Notes: generated by a model not told the origin, from the letters alone. 64,000 bases of DNA from Niastella yeongjuensis (GCF_900110245.1 NZ_FOCZ01000004.1:310001-374000); one strand, 5' to 3'. Shown: positions 8,895 through 18,637, counted from the first letter of the stretch. Made by a program: numbers and translations.

Positions 8895-11800
8895 TTACAC
8901 CATCGCCCAATGTACTTTCGCTCCAAAATGCATATTATCATTCGCTAATACCCTTTCAAAACATTCCTTCGCTCCCGCTACATCCCCCAATCCCAACAAT
9001 CCCAGTGCAGACAAATAATCGCAATGCACCCGGTTACGCGTATGGAGGTCGTCATCAAAGATCAGCAGGTTGGGTAACGATACAGCGAAATAATCGATTT
9101 TGATCTCGTCATCCCTGTGCGCTTTACCATATTCGATCAGATTCTTAAAGATGGCGGTGGCGCGTTCTTTTTCACCCAGCTGCAGCCAGGCCATGCCCTG
9201 GTAAAAGATCTTGTCGGGTTGCTGGTCATTGTAGAACATGGCGGCAGTGGGTTGCGACAACCCATTCGTTGCCTGGGCCAAGCATTCCATTCCTTTTTCA
9301 TCATCCCCTACTCCAATATATCCCAGTCCCAGCCAGTAAAAGAGATCGTTTTCCTGCGCACCAAACAATTTGCCTTCACCCAGGTTATGCGGATATTCCT
9401 GTGCCTGTTGTAACAAGGTGATCGCTTTTTCGTATTCCTTTGCCCGGATGCATTGTTTGGCAAGCTCCGTTAAACTGAACAGGTATTGCGCCGAAACCTT
9501 TCCTTCACCACCCTCCCATGGATGGAACTTCCGGTCCATGATCTGCTGATACGCTTTTTCATACTGGCCACTGAAGTTGTATAGAGACGCGCGTTCAAGG
9601 TACAGATCATCACGTTGTTCTACCACAGCCAGATGCTTTTCCAGGAATTGCAGCCGTTCTGTTACGTCTTTATTCAATCGTTTATACAACTGGTCCAGCT
9701 CCATGAGCACCCGGGCATCACTGGTATCCAGGGCAAAAGCTCTTTCATACAGGGCCAGCGCTTTTGCCGCATCCTGGCGTTTATTGAAATAGGCAATACC
9801 CAGGTTGCGGAATACCGTTGGGAATGTATCGTCCCGTTGGGCAGACAGCTCCCATTTGGCAATAGCCTCTTCATACTGTCTTTTATCGTACCATAAATTA
9901 GCCAGGTAATAGGGCGCTTTTGCATCTTTGGGTTGAAGGGTCAATGCCAATTGCAACACAGTAATATCTTCCAGCCGGTTGGGGAAACAGGTATTGCTGG
10001 CTGCATTGCCTCCCCGGGTAAAATAGTCAGCTGCTTTGTCGTTGTCGTTTTTGCCGTAATGCAACCAGCCCAGGTAATACCATACCATTGGATATACCGG
10101 TTCTTTGCCAGTATCTATATATAGTTGTAATAACTGAATGGCATCGTTGTACAAACCACAGGCTGCATAATCCAGTGCATATTCGATGTAGTTATGTACA
10201 TACCCGCGTGCATGGTGCTGCAGCTGATCCAATGCCTGTTTGGCGGCTTCTTTATTGCCTAATGCTTCCGTGGCCTTATATTGTTCCACATACAGGGAAA
10301 GATTGAACGCATCGCGTTGCAGCCCTTCCACACAAACCTGTAAGACACGTTCATATTGTTGCAGTTCATTTAAAGCGGCTGCCTTCAATGCCCAGGCTTT
10401 GCTGTTGCCCATATTCCTGTCCAGCGATTGTTGCGCATGTGCTAAAGCTGTAGCTGGTTCGCCCTGTAACAGATCAAGCTGCGCGAGGGAGAAAAAGGCG
10501 GCACTTTGCCAGGCGCTGCTCCAGGTAGCCTTATAAAACGCTTCATACGCTTCTTTATACCGGTCCTGGTATTTTAGGGAGAGCCCGAGGTTATAATATG
10601 GCTCGCTGTCGTATGGGTTCGGATTGCGTTGCGTGCCAGTGGCGATGGCTTTTCTAAAACAGGGTTCACTTTTCGCAAACTGTCCACGCCGCAGGTACCA
10701 GGCGCCCAAAGCATTGTTGCTGCGAAAATCGCCCGCATCGCGGCGCAATGCTTCTTCATAATAAGGGACCGGACTATACGTTGCATGCCGGTACTGCTCC
10801 AGGTGTTGCGCGGTTAAAAATAATTGTTCGTTATTACCCACTTCTGCCGGCGGCAAGGCTCCTTTGGCCGGCTGCGGTATTTCATTCTTTTTGTTTGCTG
10901 CCGGTTCATACCGCAACACTTCATGGCCAGTTGCATTGGCAAGAATAAACAGGATATTCTCCGGCGTTGTTTCTTTATCTGCTGCTATGGATTTGGTATA
11001 TAATTTTTCAGGCGACACATCAAGCACTTCTTCCAACAAAGTTTTACCGATATTATTAAAGAGCTTCAATTGCAGCCCATCCTGTTTTGAAGTAGCAAAC
11101 AGTTTTATTACCAGGCTGCTGTTTTCTTTCTCAATATTCACCAGCAGGTCTTTGGTCGCATTCTTCACCAGTCCCAATTCGCGGTAAGGCATAAAATACT
11201 GGGTAAAGGTTTTTTCCTCATAAGGCATTAACCACGAAAAGTCAGGCTGGTTATCGGTGAACACGCCAGTCATCAGTTCAATATACGGACCGTCTTCATC
11301 GGTAAGATTGCGGTCCCAGGCCACCCCAAAATCACTATGGCCCCAGGTCCATTGTTTTTTACCGGGCGACACATGGTGATTGGCCACATGTAATACACCT
11401 GCCCGCGTATCGTGTTCGTACCCACCCACAAAATCATAATCGGAGTTGATAGCCATGTATGAGGTAGGTACCGGAATGTTTTTATAACGGGAGATATCCG
11501 TACCCGGTGAATAATCTACTTTGTAATAAGTGCCTGTTGCAATAGGGAACGTAGACACATCACGTTTGCCATGATCGAATACAGCATTTACATCGGGCGG
11601 AAAAACACTTTGGTAATCATCATTCACTTTTACTGCCGGATTGGCCCACCATAAAAAGGTTTGTGGCAAGGGGGTACGGTTGTATAGTTGCGCTTTTATT
11701 TCAAGATAGGCCTTGCCGGGATGCAAGGTAAATCCCGCCATCCCTTTGGTACGGAACATGCGCTCCACTTCATTCACCCAAATGGTTTTGCTGCCATCTG

Positions 11801-12221
11801 TATGTTCTTCGATTGACCAGTCAACCGCTTCAAATGTACTGGGGCGATGGTGCTGTGGCCAGTTGAATTCAATACCACCCGAGATCCAGGGACCACACAA
11901 ACCCACCAGCGCTGGTTTTATTACCTGGTTATAATAAATAAAATGCCGTTGTTTTATTTTATCATACGCAAGTTGCACGCGTCCGCCCAGCTCGGGCAGG
12001 ATCATTATTTTCAAATATTCATTTTCCAGGAACAATCCATTATACGTTTTGTCCTGTTTTTCATCATAAATCTTTTCAATAACCGGATGCGGATACACCA
12101 CCCCGCTGCTGCCCTGGTATACCCTTTTTTCGAAGAACATCGGGTTTTTATCGGGTACCCCAATGGCGTAGGTAGGTATAGTAATGACTTCCTGCCACAC
12201 CTTTACAGTTGAATCGCTCAT
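8895..12221 (-). CDS. DUF5107 domain protein with TPR repeats
   Basis: A 1108-residue cytoplasmic-looking protein with no signal peptide. Residues ~1-400 match the DUF5107 type: VITIPTYAIGVPDKNPMF near the start, the ILPELGGRVQLAYD segment, and WWANPAV later, resembling aldose-epimerase/GH-associated beta-sandwich folds. From ~430 to the end there are many 34-residue tetratricopeptide units (for example A-W-Y-L-R-R-G-Q-F-A-K-S-E-P-C-F-R-K-A). Family members are found with glycoside hydrolases and sugar porters; the role is not established, but binding or epimerising a sugar with the TPR part as a protein scaffold is plausible. It starts 19 bp after the sugar porter stop and is the last gene of the GH2 operon. 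Confidence 0.85.
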   Translation of the reverse strand: MSDSTVKVWQEVITIPTYAIGVPDKNPMFFEKRVYQGSSGVVYPHPVIEKIYDEKQDKTYNGLFLENEYLKIMILPELGGRVQLAYDKIKQRHFIYYNQVIKPALVGLCGPWISGGIEFNWPQHHRPSTFEAVDWSIEEHTDGSKTIWVNEVERMFRTKGMAGFTLHPGKAYLEIKAQLYNRTPLPQTFLWWANPAVKVNDDYQSVFPPDVNAVFDHGKRDVSTFPIATGTYYKVDYSPGTDISRYKNIPVPTSYMAINSDYDFVGGYEHDTRAGVLHVANHHVSPGKKQWTWGHSDFGVAWDRNLTDEDGPYIELMTGVFTDNQPDFSWLMPYEEKTFTQYFMPYRELGLVKNATKDLLVNIEKENSSLVIKLFATSKQDGLQLKLFNNIGKTLLEEVLDVSPEKLYTKSIAADKETTPENILFILANATGHEVLRYEPAANKKNEIPQPAKGALPPAEVGNNEQLFLTAQHLEQYRHATYSPVPYYEEALRRDAGDFRSNNALGAWYLRRGQFAKSEPCFRKAIATGTQRNPNPYDSEPYYNLGLSLKYQDRYKEAYEAFYKATWSSAWQSAAFFSLAQLDLLQGEPATALAHAQQSLDRNMGNSKAWALKAAALNELQQYERVLQVCVEGLQRDAFNLSLYVEQYKATEALGNKEAAKQALDQLQHHARGYVHNYIEYALDYAACGLYNDAIQLLQLYIDTGKEPVYPMVWYYLGWLHYGKNDNDKAADYFTRGGNAASNTCFPNRLEDITVLQLALTLQPKDAKAPYYLANLWYDKRQYEEAIAKWELSAQRDDTFPTVFRNLGIAYFNKRQDAAKALALYERAFALDTSDARVLMELDQLYKRLNKDVTERLQFLEKHLAVVEQRDDLYLERASLYNFSGQYEKAYQQIMDRKFHPWEGGEGKVSAQYLFSLTELAKQCIRAKEYEKAITLLQQAQEYPHNLGEGKLFGAQENDLFYWLGLGYIGVGDDEKGMECLAQATNGLSQPTAAMFYNDQQPDKIFYQGMAWLQLGEKERATAIFKNLIEYGKAHRDDEIKIDYFAVSLPNLLIFDDDLHTRNRVHCDYLSALGLLGLGDVAGAKECFERVLANDNMHFGAKVHWAMV

Positions 12222-12240
12222 TGTATTTGATTGAAAAATG

Positions 12241-13581
12241 TTAATGAAATGATTGACCGCTTATCTCTTCCAACGTCTTGCCTTTTGTTTCCTGAATTCT
12301 ATTGCGTACAAACAGGAATCCCAATGCGCAAACACCCGCGTAGATATAAAATGGAACATAGGTGCCCAGTTTTTTCGCCAGTATGGGATATGTGAACACC
12401 AGCAAAAAGTAAGCGGCCCATAATGCCAGCACCGCTATGGTGGTAGCACGCGCCCTGATGTGATTGGGAAATATTTCTGCAATAAGCACCCAGGTTACGG
12501 GCGCCAGTGAAGTAGCATACAATGCAATCCCGATCAGCACAAAAACCGATACCAGCCCCGCCGCTGCCTGGTTCTGTAACAACAACGCCAGCACCAAATA
12601 AATCACGGCTAACCCGGCTGCACCCCCTAACATCAATGGCTTGCGGCCCAGCTTATCAACCTGCCACATAGCAAGAATGGTAAACAATAAATTCACCGCA
12701 CCAATAGAAACCGTTTCAAACAATTGTTGATTAAGATTGGCACCTACCGATTCAAAGATGGTGGAGGTATAGTTGAAGACGACATTAATACCACAGAACT
12801 GCTGGAACACGGCAAGCATGATTCCCGGAATGATAAACCGGCGTACCGATGGCGACCAAATGCCGGCCAATGAAACAGGCTGTGCACCCTGTAGTGATTG
12901 TTTAATATCAGTCACCGTATGTGCTGCATATTCAGGATTACCGATTTTTCCTAAGATCTGCCTGGCCCGTTCCTGTTGATTTGCCTGCATCAGCCAGCGC
13001 GGGCTTTCGGGCAACCACAATACACCCAACAGGAAAAACAAAGAAGGCACGGCGCCCAAACCAAACATCCACCGCCACGCATGGACGCCGGTATCGGCCA
13101 GAAAATAATTCACCAGGTTGGTTATCAGAATACCAAAAACAATGGTAAGCTGGTTAATAGCCACATTGCGGCCACGCACGGCAGCCGGTGAAATTTCTGC
13201 AATGTACATGGGACTTAACATGGAAGCCATACCTACACCAATACCTGCTGCCAGCCGCATGCCTATAAAAACACCCAATGTATTCGACACGGCCATACCT
13301 ATTGAAGACAGGGCAAAGATGATAGCCGCCGTCATCAGGCCAGGTCTGCGGCCATATTTATCAGCCAGCGAACCGGCAATCAAACAGCCCGCAATACAAC
13401 CCAATGCCAGGGAACCGGTGAGCAATCCTTCCTTCCAGGGTTCGGCTAAATCGAAGGTCTTTTTTAAGAATGGTAAGGCTCCGGAGATCACGGCAAAATC
13501 GAAACCAAACAAATAACCACCCAGCGCGGAGATGAATGAAACAGCTATGATATAGCTTGTATTAAAACGATGTTGGGTCAT
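12241..13581 (-). CDS. MFS sugar porter
   Basis: A 446-residue, 12-TM sugar porter. It has GGYLFGFDFAVISGALPF in helix 1, DKYGRRPGL between helices 2 and 3, LPESPRWLM after helix 6, DKLGRKPLM in the second half, and the C-terminal QETKGKTLEEI. An upstream in-frame start at 13656 would overlap the GH2 gene and add 25 non-transmembrane residues; ATG 13581, 27 bp after the GH2 stop, is preferred. Position between a secreted GH2 enzyme and DUF5107 implies uptake of the monosaccharide or disaccharide released by the GH2 enzyme. It is a paralogue of the 4154-5560 porter but clearly diverged. Confidence 0.9.
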   Translation of the reverse strand: MTQHRFNTSYIIAVSFISALGGYLFGFDFAVISGALPFLKKTFDLAEPWKEGLLTGSLALGCIAGCLIAGSLADKYGRRPGLMTAAIIFALSSIGMAVSNTLGVFIGMRLAAGIGVGMASMLSPMYIAEISPAAVRGRNVAINQLTIVFGILITNLVNYFLADTGVHAWRWMFGLGAVPSLFFLLGVLWLPESPRWLMQANQQERARQILGKIGNPEYAAHTVTDIKQSLQGAQPVSLAGIWSPSVRRFIIPGIMLAVFQQFCGINVVFNYTSTIFESVGANLNQQLFETVSIGAVNLLFTILAMWQVDKLGRKPLMLGGAAGLAVIYLVLALLLQNQAAAGLVSVFVLIGIALYATSLAPVTWVLIAEIFPNHIRARATTIAVLALWAAYFLLVFTYPILAKKLGTYVPFYIYAGVCALGFLFVRNRIQETKGKTLEEISGQSFH

Positions 13582-13607
13582 GGCAAACAATTGTTGTGAT
13601 AATTCTT

Positions 13608-15602
13608 TTAATGAACAAAAGGATAACTGATCACCCGATATCCAGCCGGCGTGCAAATATCAAAACCAGCACGGGCATTCATTCCGGCCAGGGTTATAGT
13701 GGCAGTTTCGCCCGGTTGTAGCGTTGGCAGTTTTTGCTGAACCAGTTTATGCTGCGTATTTGGCCAGCTCACCATAAAACCGGTAACCGTATAAGAAGGC
13801 AGCTGGTCTTTATTCTGCAATACCACCTGTACTGTTGTATCATTCAGCTTTTTTACATTGGTAATAAGTATGGGTGATGCCAGTTGCTTGAACACATAGT
13901 AGGACGATTTCTTTTTAAAATACAGATCGGTAACACCGTGTATGCGGGCTTTGTAATTATCGGAACCATCCTCCCCCATTTGCGTGCGGTAATCGTTCAA
14001 ACAAAAATAAATACAGCCTGCAATGTATTTCCGTTTCGCCCATTCCTGGTAATGATAGGTCATGTCTTCGATCCGGCGCAGATCGCCGCCGGTAAAACGC
14101 GGTTCGCACAAACCGTTTTCGGTGATCAGCAGGGCGCGGTCGCCAATGCAACTTTCAATTTCAGCAAAAGCAGCAGGCGTTTCCTGGGAACTTTTTCCAA
14201 ACCAGGTACCAATGTATTCGTTCCAGGTAGGCAGATCGCCGATAAACGAGGCATCGTTTTGTTTACTCCGGAAGGTTATGTTCGACACTACATTAGCCAG
14301 CCGGCTATTATCCAGTGATTTTACAAACTGTTTTAGTCTTTTGTATTGTTCAGGAGCAAGGCTATCACCATGCACTTCATTGCTGATGCCCCACGCAAAA
14401 ATGCAGGGATGGTTATAATCGCGCACGATCATCTCCGTAAACTGCTGCCGTGCTACTTCTTCCAGCTGCGGTGTTAAATGCTCCGGTTGCTGCCACCAGG
14501 GGATTTCCGCCTGCAGCAGAATGCCCTTTTCATCCAGTTGGTCCAGCATGTATTCATCCACCTGCCAGTGGAAACGGCTGATGGTTACATTCAGGTCCTT
14601 AAACATTTTGGCAACGGAGTCCATCACCCAACGCGGTTCCGCACTGCCATAGGTGGGATGGCTCGATGGCATGTATTCCAGTCCGGGTAAACGCACCGCT
14701 TCATTGTTCAGGAAAAGCTGTGGTCCACGTAACTCTATCTTGCGGCAACCAAAGGTGTGGCTTACCTGGTCTGTAGGTTGATTGTTTTGTTGCAGGATTA
14801 CTTGTACCTGGTAAAGAAAAGGATCATTAAAATGCCAGAGATGCACCTTGCCTAAATCGAGGGTTGTATTAAAATCATCACCCGATCTGGTCAATGATAA
14901 CTGTTGTGTAAACACTGTCTTCTTCGACCGCTTTTCGTTGATGCGAACCACAGCCTGTACAATTGTTACCTCCGCTTCCCACAATTTCAGATCGAGCTGC
15001 GCTTTGGCGGTAGAATCGGCACAATTGATCTCAGGGGTGATATGTACATAGCGAATAGAAGGTTTGCCTGTTACCTGCAGACTTACCCCCCGAATGAGGC
15101 CCCCATCATTACACCAGTCGAACTTCTTTTTATAAGGCAGGTTGGTTTCGGAAAACGCGTTGCTTACAGATACCACCAGTTTATTGGGTGTTCCGTATTT
15201 CACCTGTCTGGTGACATCAACATAAAATGTTGTATAGCCGGAATTGTTATGGGTGGCGAGTTGTTCGCCATTCAGATAGATCACCGCATCATGGTATACC
15301 GCATCGAATTGTAATCGGAGTTGCTTACCGCGGTTTTGTGCAGGTACCGTAAAAGCTTTTTCATACCAGGCCAGTCCGGTGTAGTTTTCCAGCCCCTTCA
15401 TAACATTCCAGGTATGGGGCACCTGAATGGAAACGGCATTGGCAGGTAACCCAGCCGCCCAGTTTTTATTTTGGCCGGTATGGGTGGAATCGGAAATAAA
15501 CCGCCAGGTTCCGTTTAAGGAAACGGTATTTCTTCCCTGTTGGGCATAGGTAGAAAATAAGCAAAAAAGTAATAACAGGCAGCAACAAAACCTGGCTTTC
15601 AT
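13608..15602 (-). CDS. GH2 glycoside hydrolase (beta-galactosidase/beta-glucuronidase-like), secreted
   Basis: A 664-residue protein starting at ATG 15602, chosen because it begins a clean signal peptide (KARFCCCLLLLFCLFSTYAQ). An ATG at 15644 would add 14 residues. Domain order is typical of GH2: sugar-binding jelly-roll (~25-180), immunoglobulin-like (~185-285), then a TIM barrel. The acid/base Glu lies in W-G-I-S-N-E-V (E409) and the nucleophile in L-L-I-T-E-N-G (E495). A short beta domain closes the protein. GH2 enzymes act on beta-galactosides, -glucuronides, -mannosides or related linkages; the exact one is not readable. It heads an operon with a porter and DUF5107, under a divergent AraC regulator. 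Confidence 0.9.
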   Translation of the reverse strand: MKARFCCCLLLLFCLFSTYAQQGRNTVSLNGTWRFISDSTHTGQNKNWAAGLPANAVSIQVPHTWNVMKGLENYTGLAWYEKAFTVPAQNRGKQLRLQFDAVYHDAVIYLNGEQLATHNNSGYTTFYVDVTRQVKYGTPNKLVVSVSNAFSETNLPYKKKFDWCNDGGLIRGVSLQVTGKPSIRYVHITPEINCADSTAKAQLDLKLWEAEVTIVQAVVRINEKRSKKTVFTQQLSLTRSGDDFNTTLDLGKVHLWHFNDPFLYQVQVILQQNNQPTDQVSHTFGCRKIELRGPQLFLNNEAVRLPGLEYMPSSHPTYGSAEPRWVMDSVAKMFKDLNVTISRFHWQVDEYMLDQLDEKGILLQAEIPWWQQPEHLTPQLEEVARQQFTEMIVRDYNHPCIFAWGISNEVHGDSLAPEQYKRLKQFVKSLDNSRLANVVSNITFRSKQNDASFIGDLPTWNEYIGTWFGKSSQETPAAFAEIESCIGDRALLITENGLCEPRFTGGDLRRIEDMTYHYQEWAKRKYIAGCIYFCLNDYRTQMGEDGSDNYKARIHGVTDLYFKKKSSYYVFKQLASPILITNVKKLNDTTVQVVLQNKDQLPSYTVTGFMVSWPNTQHKLVQQKLPTLQPGETATITLAGMNARAGFDICTPAGYRVISYPFVH

Positions 15603-15762
15603 AAATGGCAGCATTGAGATGATCGTATGAAAATTATTATACAAATATGCCGGATAGCAGCGTGCAGTAAAATAGAGATTATTATGTATTTGATGGACAA
15701 TATTATTTTCCGGCGTACTATTTATCCATTATATTTATAGACAAAAAAAGAAACTGCCTGCC

Positions 15763-16650
15763 ATGCCTGTACCTAAAAAAAGCGAAGGTTTTCAGGGCCA
15801 ACGGTCCATTGTGCTACCCAGACAGATCGCCACAGAATTGAACAACAGCCACAGCATGGCATCAGGCTTATACATAACCGATATCGGTTATTACCCCAAG
15901 GCAAAATACCATTACCGGCGGCGCATCAATGGCAGCGAGCAGCATATTCTTATTTATTGCCTGGAAGGCAAAGGCCATGTACAGGTGCAGAAAAAGAGGT
16001 ATGATCTGCAACCGGGTTCATTCATAATTATACCCGCCGGTAACCCCCATAACTATGCATCGGCCGAGCACGATAGCTGGACAATTTACTGGATTCACTT
16101 CACCGGTTCCCTTTCTAAAAAAATAATAGAAATCTTAAAACAAAAAATAAACGGGTATTGCGGCCGGGTGGCATTCAAACAAAAACGGCTCGATCTGTTC
16201 AATGATATGTATGCCTGCCTGGAACGAGGGTACGGGACTGACAATCTGAGTTATGCGAATATGTGTCTGCATCATTATATTTTCACCTTTTTGTACGATG
16301 ATCAATTTAACCTGGCAGAGAAGGCATTGGCCGACGATCCCGTAGAATTATCCATTAGCTTTATGCAGCAACATATTGCCAAACCACTTTCCCTGGAAGC
16401 TATAGCCAAATCAGTAAACTTTTCAGCCTCGCATTTTTCTGCTTTGTTTCGCAAAAAAACAGGCTTTGCCCCCATCGAGTATTTCAATCACTTAAAAATT
16501 CAGCTGGCCTGTCAGTATTTACATTTTACTGAACTACGGGTAAAAGAGATTGCCGATAAACTGGGCATTGAAGACCCTTATTATTTTTCGCGGTTATTTA
16601 CCAAATTGATGGGCATGTCGCCCAATCAATACAGGAGCAGCAAGTTATAG
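15763..16650 (+). CDS. AraC-family transcriptional regulator
   Basis: A 295-residue protein with a cupin-like sugar-sensing N-terminus (GYYPKAKYHYRRR, YCLEGKGHVQV, PAGNPHNYAS, around 45-115) and a C-terminal pair of helix-turn-helix motifs (SLEAIAKSVNFSASHFSALFRKK and VKEIADKLGIEDPYYFSRLFTK). It is divergent from the GH2 operon with a 160-bp spacer and very probably activates it on binding a sugar. It is a close paralogue of the regulator at 43191-44111, sharing GYYP.A..HY, IYWIHF.G and DPYYFS. The spacer contains TATATTTA at 15730-15737, a weak -7-like box for this gene. Confidence 0.92.
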   Translation: MPVPKKSEGFQGQRSIVLPRQIATELNNSHSMASGLYITDIGYYPKAKYHYRRRINGSEQHILIYCLEGKGHVQVQKKRYDLQPGSFIIIPAGNPHNYASAEHDSWTIYWIHFTGSLSKKIIEILKQKINGYCGRVAFKQKRLDLFNDMYACLERGYGTDNLSYANMCLHHYIFTFLYDDQFNLAEKALADDPVELSISFMQQHIAKPLSLEAIAKSVNFSASHFSALFRKKTGFAPIEYFNHLKIQLACQYLHFTELRVKEIADKLGIEDPYYFSRLFTKLMGMSPNQYRSSKL

Positions 16651-16793
16651 GTAATAAATACGCATTGATTAAAATCAAAACTTCGCCCTGAATACGCTAT
16701 CCTACTCCACATGTCCATTTTATCCCCTATTTTTACCACTCACAATCGTTAGTTAATTATTCATAAGCATTTCACAACCAAAAACTTGCTAAT

Positions 16794-17126
16794 ATGGGGA
16801 CGTTTATAATTACCAAACGGGTGGATGGGGAATTCATGTTTTGTTTAGAAGCCGGCAATGGGGAAACCATTCTTAATAGTGAAGGCTATTCTACCAAATC
16901 AAATTGCCAGAACGTGATCGATTCAGTAAAACGCAATGCTGCAGATGATAATAAATACGATCTGCGGGTAGCTTCAAATGGTAAATTGTATTTCACCCTG
17001 GAAGCGACCAATGGCCAAACAATTGGTATCAGTGAGTTATATGAAAGTGAGATGGGCCGCAGTCATGGGATCCTATCGGTTAAAACGAATGCGCCAGATG
17101 CAATTATACAGGATGCAACGATTTAG
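16794..17126 (+). CDS. DUF1508 (YegP-type) protein with two repeats
   Basis: A 110-residue protein built from two ~50-residue DUF1508 repeats. The repeats correspond at F-C-L-E-A-G-N-G-E-T-I-L-N-S-E-G-Y and F-T-L-E-A-T-N-G-Q-T-I-G-I-S-E-L-Y, each followed by a Lys/Asn-rich strand. The family is small, cytoplasmic and widespread, with no settled function. It is monocistronic: an AT-rich leader with TATTTTTAC at ~16730 lies upstream and a strong terminator starts 23 bp after the stop. Confidence 0.9.
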   Translation: MGTFIITKRVDGEFMFCLEAGNGETILNSEGYSTKSNCQNVIDSVKRNAADDNKYDLRVASNGKLYFTLEATNGQTIGISELYESEMGRSHGILSVKTNAPDAIIQDATI

Positions 17127-17148
17127 ATGTACAGAGCAATTCAGCCAG

Positions 17149-17177
17149 TGCGTCCCACCAGGGGCGCATTTTTTTTT
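17149..17177 (+). terminator. Rho-independent terminator after the DUF1508 gene
   Basis: An 8-bp stem TGCGTCCC/GGGGCGCA (one G-U pair) with loop ACCA is followed by nine T residues. It lies 23 bp after the stop codon at 17126. Confidence 0.9.
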
Positions 17178-17302
17178 GCCTGTAACTGGGAGTGAGAAAA
17201 CTACAGTAAAAATTGATAACCAGTCCGTTGCTACAATAGTTCCGCGCTTGCAAAATTATAAACAGCTGAAGAACAGCTTTTTAACAGGGTTCTAACCCGC
17301 TT

Positions 17303-17414
17303 TTGTTCGGGATTTCTTTTGGTCTTCCCTGAGAGAATACCTGCTTTTCTTCGGGAAAAGCAAAACAAAACCCGAACAAGACCCGGTGCCAACCGGGCGC
17401 CAACCAAAAGAAAT
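17303..17414. other. Highly structured intergenic element with pseudoknot-like repeat order
   Basis: Two perfect inverted pairs interleave in the order A-B-A'-B': TTGTTCGGG (17303-17311) pairs with CCCGAACAA (17371-17379), and ATTTCTTTTGGT (17312-17323) pairs with ACCAAAAGAAAT (17403-17414). Two local hairpins sit between them: TGCTTTTC-TTCGG-GAAAAGCA (17342-17362) and CCCGGT-GCCA-ACCGGG (17382-17397). The direct repeat GCCAACC occurs at 17388-17394 and 17398-17405. It lies in the 411-bp spacer between the DUF1508 terminator and the SRPBCC gene. No ORF explains it. It may be a structured RNA, a leader of the SRPBCC gene, or a decayed palindromic repeat. Confidence 0.55.
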
Positions 17415-17537
17415 GGCAGTCTTATGCCTGTCGCAATCACCCCCCAGGATTGTCTCAACCACACCCCAGTCAGGTTTAAAAATAGAACCAACTTTATAGG
17501 GTCAGGTAACACATTTCTTTACTTAAATTATGATCTC

Positions 17538-17978
17538 ATGGAAAAGCAGGAATTTAAAATAGCCATTGACGCACCCCGTGAAAAAGTATGGAATGTTTTA
17601 TGGGAAGATGATTCCTACCGGGCATGGACAGCAGCTTTTTCCGAAGGCTCACATGCCATTACCGACTGGAAGAAAGGGAGCAAAGTACTGTTCCTCGATG
17701 GTAAAGGGATGGGCATGGTTTCCAAGATCGATGAAACCGTTCCCAATGAATACATGAGCTTTGAGCACCTCGGTTATGTTAAAGACGGCGTGGAAGATGT
17801 GTCAAGTGATGAAGTAAAAAGCTTTGCCGGTGCGCATGAAAACTATACACTGAAAGAGCTAGGCGGAAAAACCGAACTGATCGTTGATATGGATATGAAC
17901 GACCAATACAAAGACTATTTTACGGAAACCATGCCTAAAGCCCTCGCAAAAGTGAAGGAACTGGCGGAACACGCGTAA
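17538..17978 (+). CDS. SRPBCC-family (AHSA1/START-like) protein
   Basis: A 146-residue protein beginning MEKQEFKIAIDAPREKVWNVLW, the usual opening of the SRPBCC/AHSA1 ligand-binding fold, ending with a long helix (AKVKELAEHA). The frame is open back to 17319, but the extra residues are encoded in the structured element and look non-coding, so ATG 17538 is chosen. Members bind hydrophobic ligands or assist Hsp90-like chaperones; no ligand can be assigned. It is monocistronic with a terminator 26 bp after the stop. Confidence 0.85.
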   Translation: MEKQEFKIAIDAPREKVWNVLWEDDSYRAWTAAFSEGSHAITDWKKGSKVLFLDGKGMGMVSKIDETVPNEYMSFEHLGYVKDGVEDVSSDEVKSFAGAHENYTLKELGGKTELIVDMDMNDQYKDYFTETMPKALAKVKELAEHA

Positions 17979-18003
17979 TAGTCGTCAGGATATAACGCTC
18001 AAC

Positions 18004-18045
18004 AACAGGTGGACTATAAAATGGTTCACCTGTTCGCTTTTATTA
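18004..18045 (+). terminator. Rho-independent terminator after the SRPBCC gene
   Basis: An 11-bp stem AACAGGTGGAC/GTTCACCTGTT (one G-U pair) with a 9-nt loop is followed by CGCTTTTATT. It starts 26 bp downstream of the stop at 17978. Confidence 0.8.
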
Positions 18046-18160
18046 ACCTTAATTACCCTGAAATTAAATCTGACCATCATTTTTTTGTTAAGCGACAACC
18101 ACTGCTCACATTTGACCGTCATTTAGGTTTGATTTTACTAATTTTATCAAAACCAATATC

Positions 18161-18637
18161 ATGGCTTCCTATACAATTACCATCAACAATAAAAATCATA
18201 CTGTTGATGTTTTGCCAGATACACCCTTGCTTTGGGTTTTGCGCGATGAACTGAATTTGGTAGGCACCAAGTTTGGATGCGGGATTGCTCAATGTGGCGC
18301 CTGTACCGTATTGATGAATGACAGTGCCATCCGCTCCTGCTCCTATCCTGTTTCAGCGATAGGGACCAACAAGATCACCACCATAGAGGGTTTAAGTGAA
18401 AACGGCGATCACCCGGTTCAAAAAGCCTGGGATGAAGTGGATGTTCCGCAATGTGGCTATTGCCAGGCCGGTCAGGTAATGGCGGCCGTTGCCTTGTTGA
18501 AAAGAAAACCCCATCCTACCGATGAGGATATCAATGCAGCCATGACCAATATCTGCCGTTGCGCTACTTATGTTAGAATTCGCCAGGCAATTCATTTAGC
18601 TGCCGGAGCTTCCCAGCCTTCTAAAGGGGGAGCATAA
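18161..18637 (+). CDS. (2Fe-2S) subunit of a molybdenum hydroxylase, IorA-like
   Basis: A 158-residue protein with the two [2Fe-2S] sites of the xanthine-oxidase-family small subunit: plant-ferredoxin type C-G-I-A-Q-C-G-A-C (~45-55) and C-G-Y-C ... C-R-C-A (~105-140). The length fits isoquinoline 1-oxidoreductase alpha (IorA) and aldehyde oxidoreductase small subunits. It passes electrons from the Mo centre of the next gene product to an acceptor, probably a membrane c-type cytochrome that is not encoded here. The 60-bp gap to the large subunit holds 8-nt repeats of TTAACTTG type. The two genes form an operon. Confidence 0.93.
   Translation: MASYTITINNKNHTVDVLPDTPLLWVLRDELNLVGTKFGCGIAQCGACTVLMNDSAIRSCSYPVSAIGTNKITTIEGLSENGDHPVQKAWDEVDVPQCGYCQAGQVMAAVALLKRKPHPTDEDINAAMTNICRCATYVRIRQAIHLAAGASQPSKGGA

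Noticed and set aside
12773-13516. Several overlapping plus-strand frames within the sugar porter
   Set aside because: They lie inside a clear 12-TM porter on the other strand and have no hydrophobic pattern or motif of their own.
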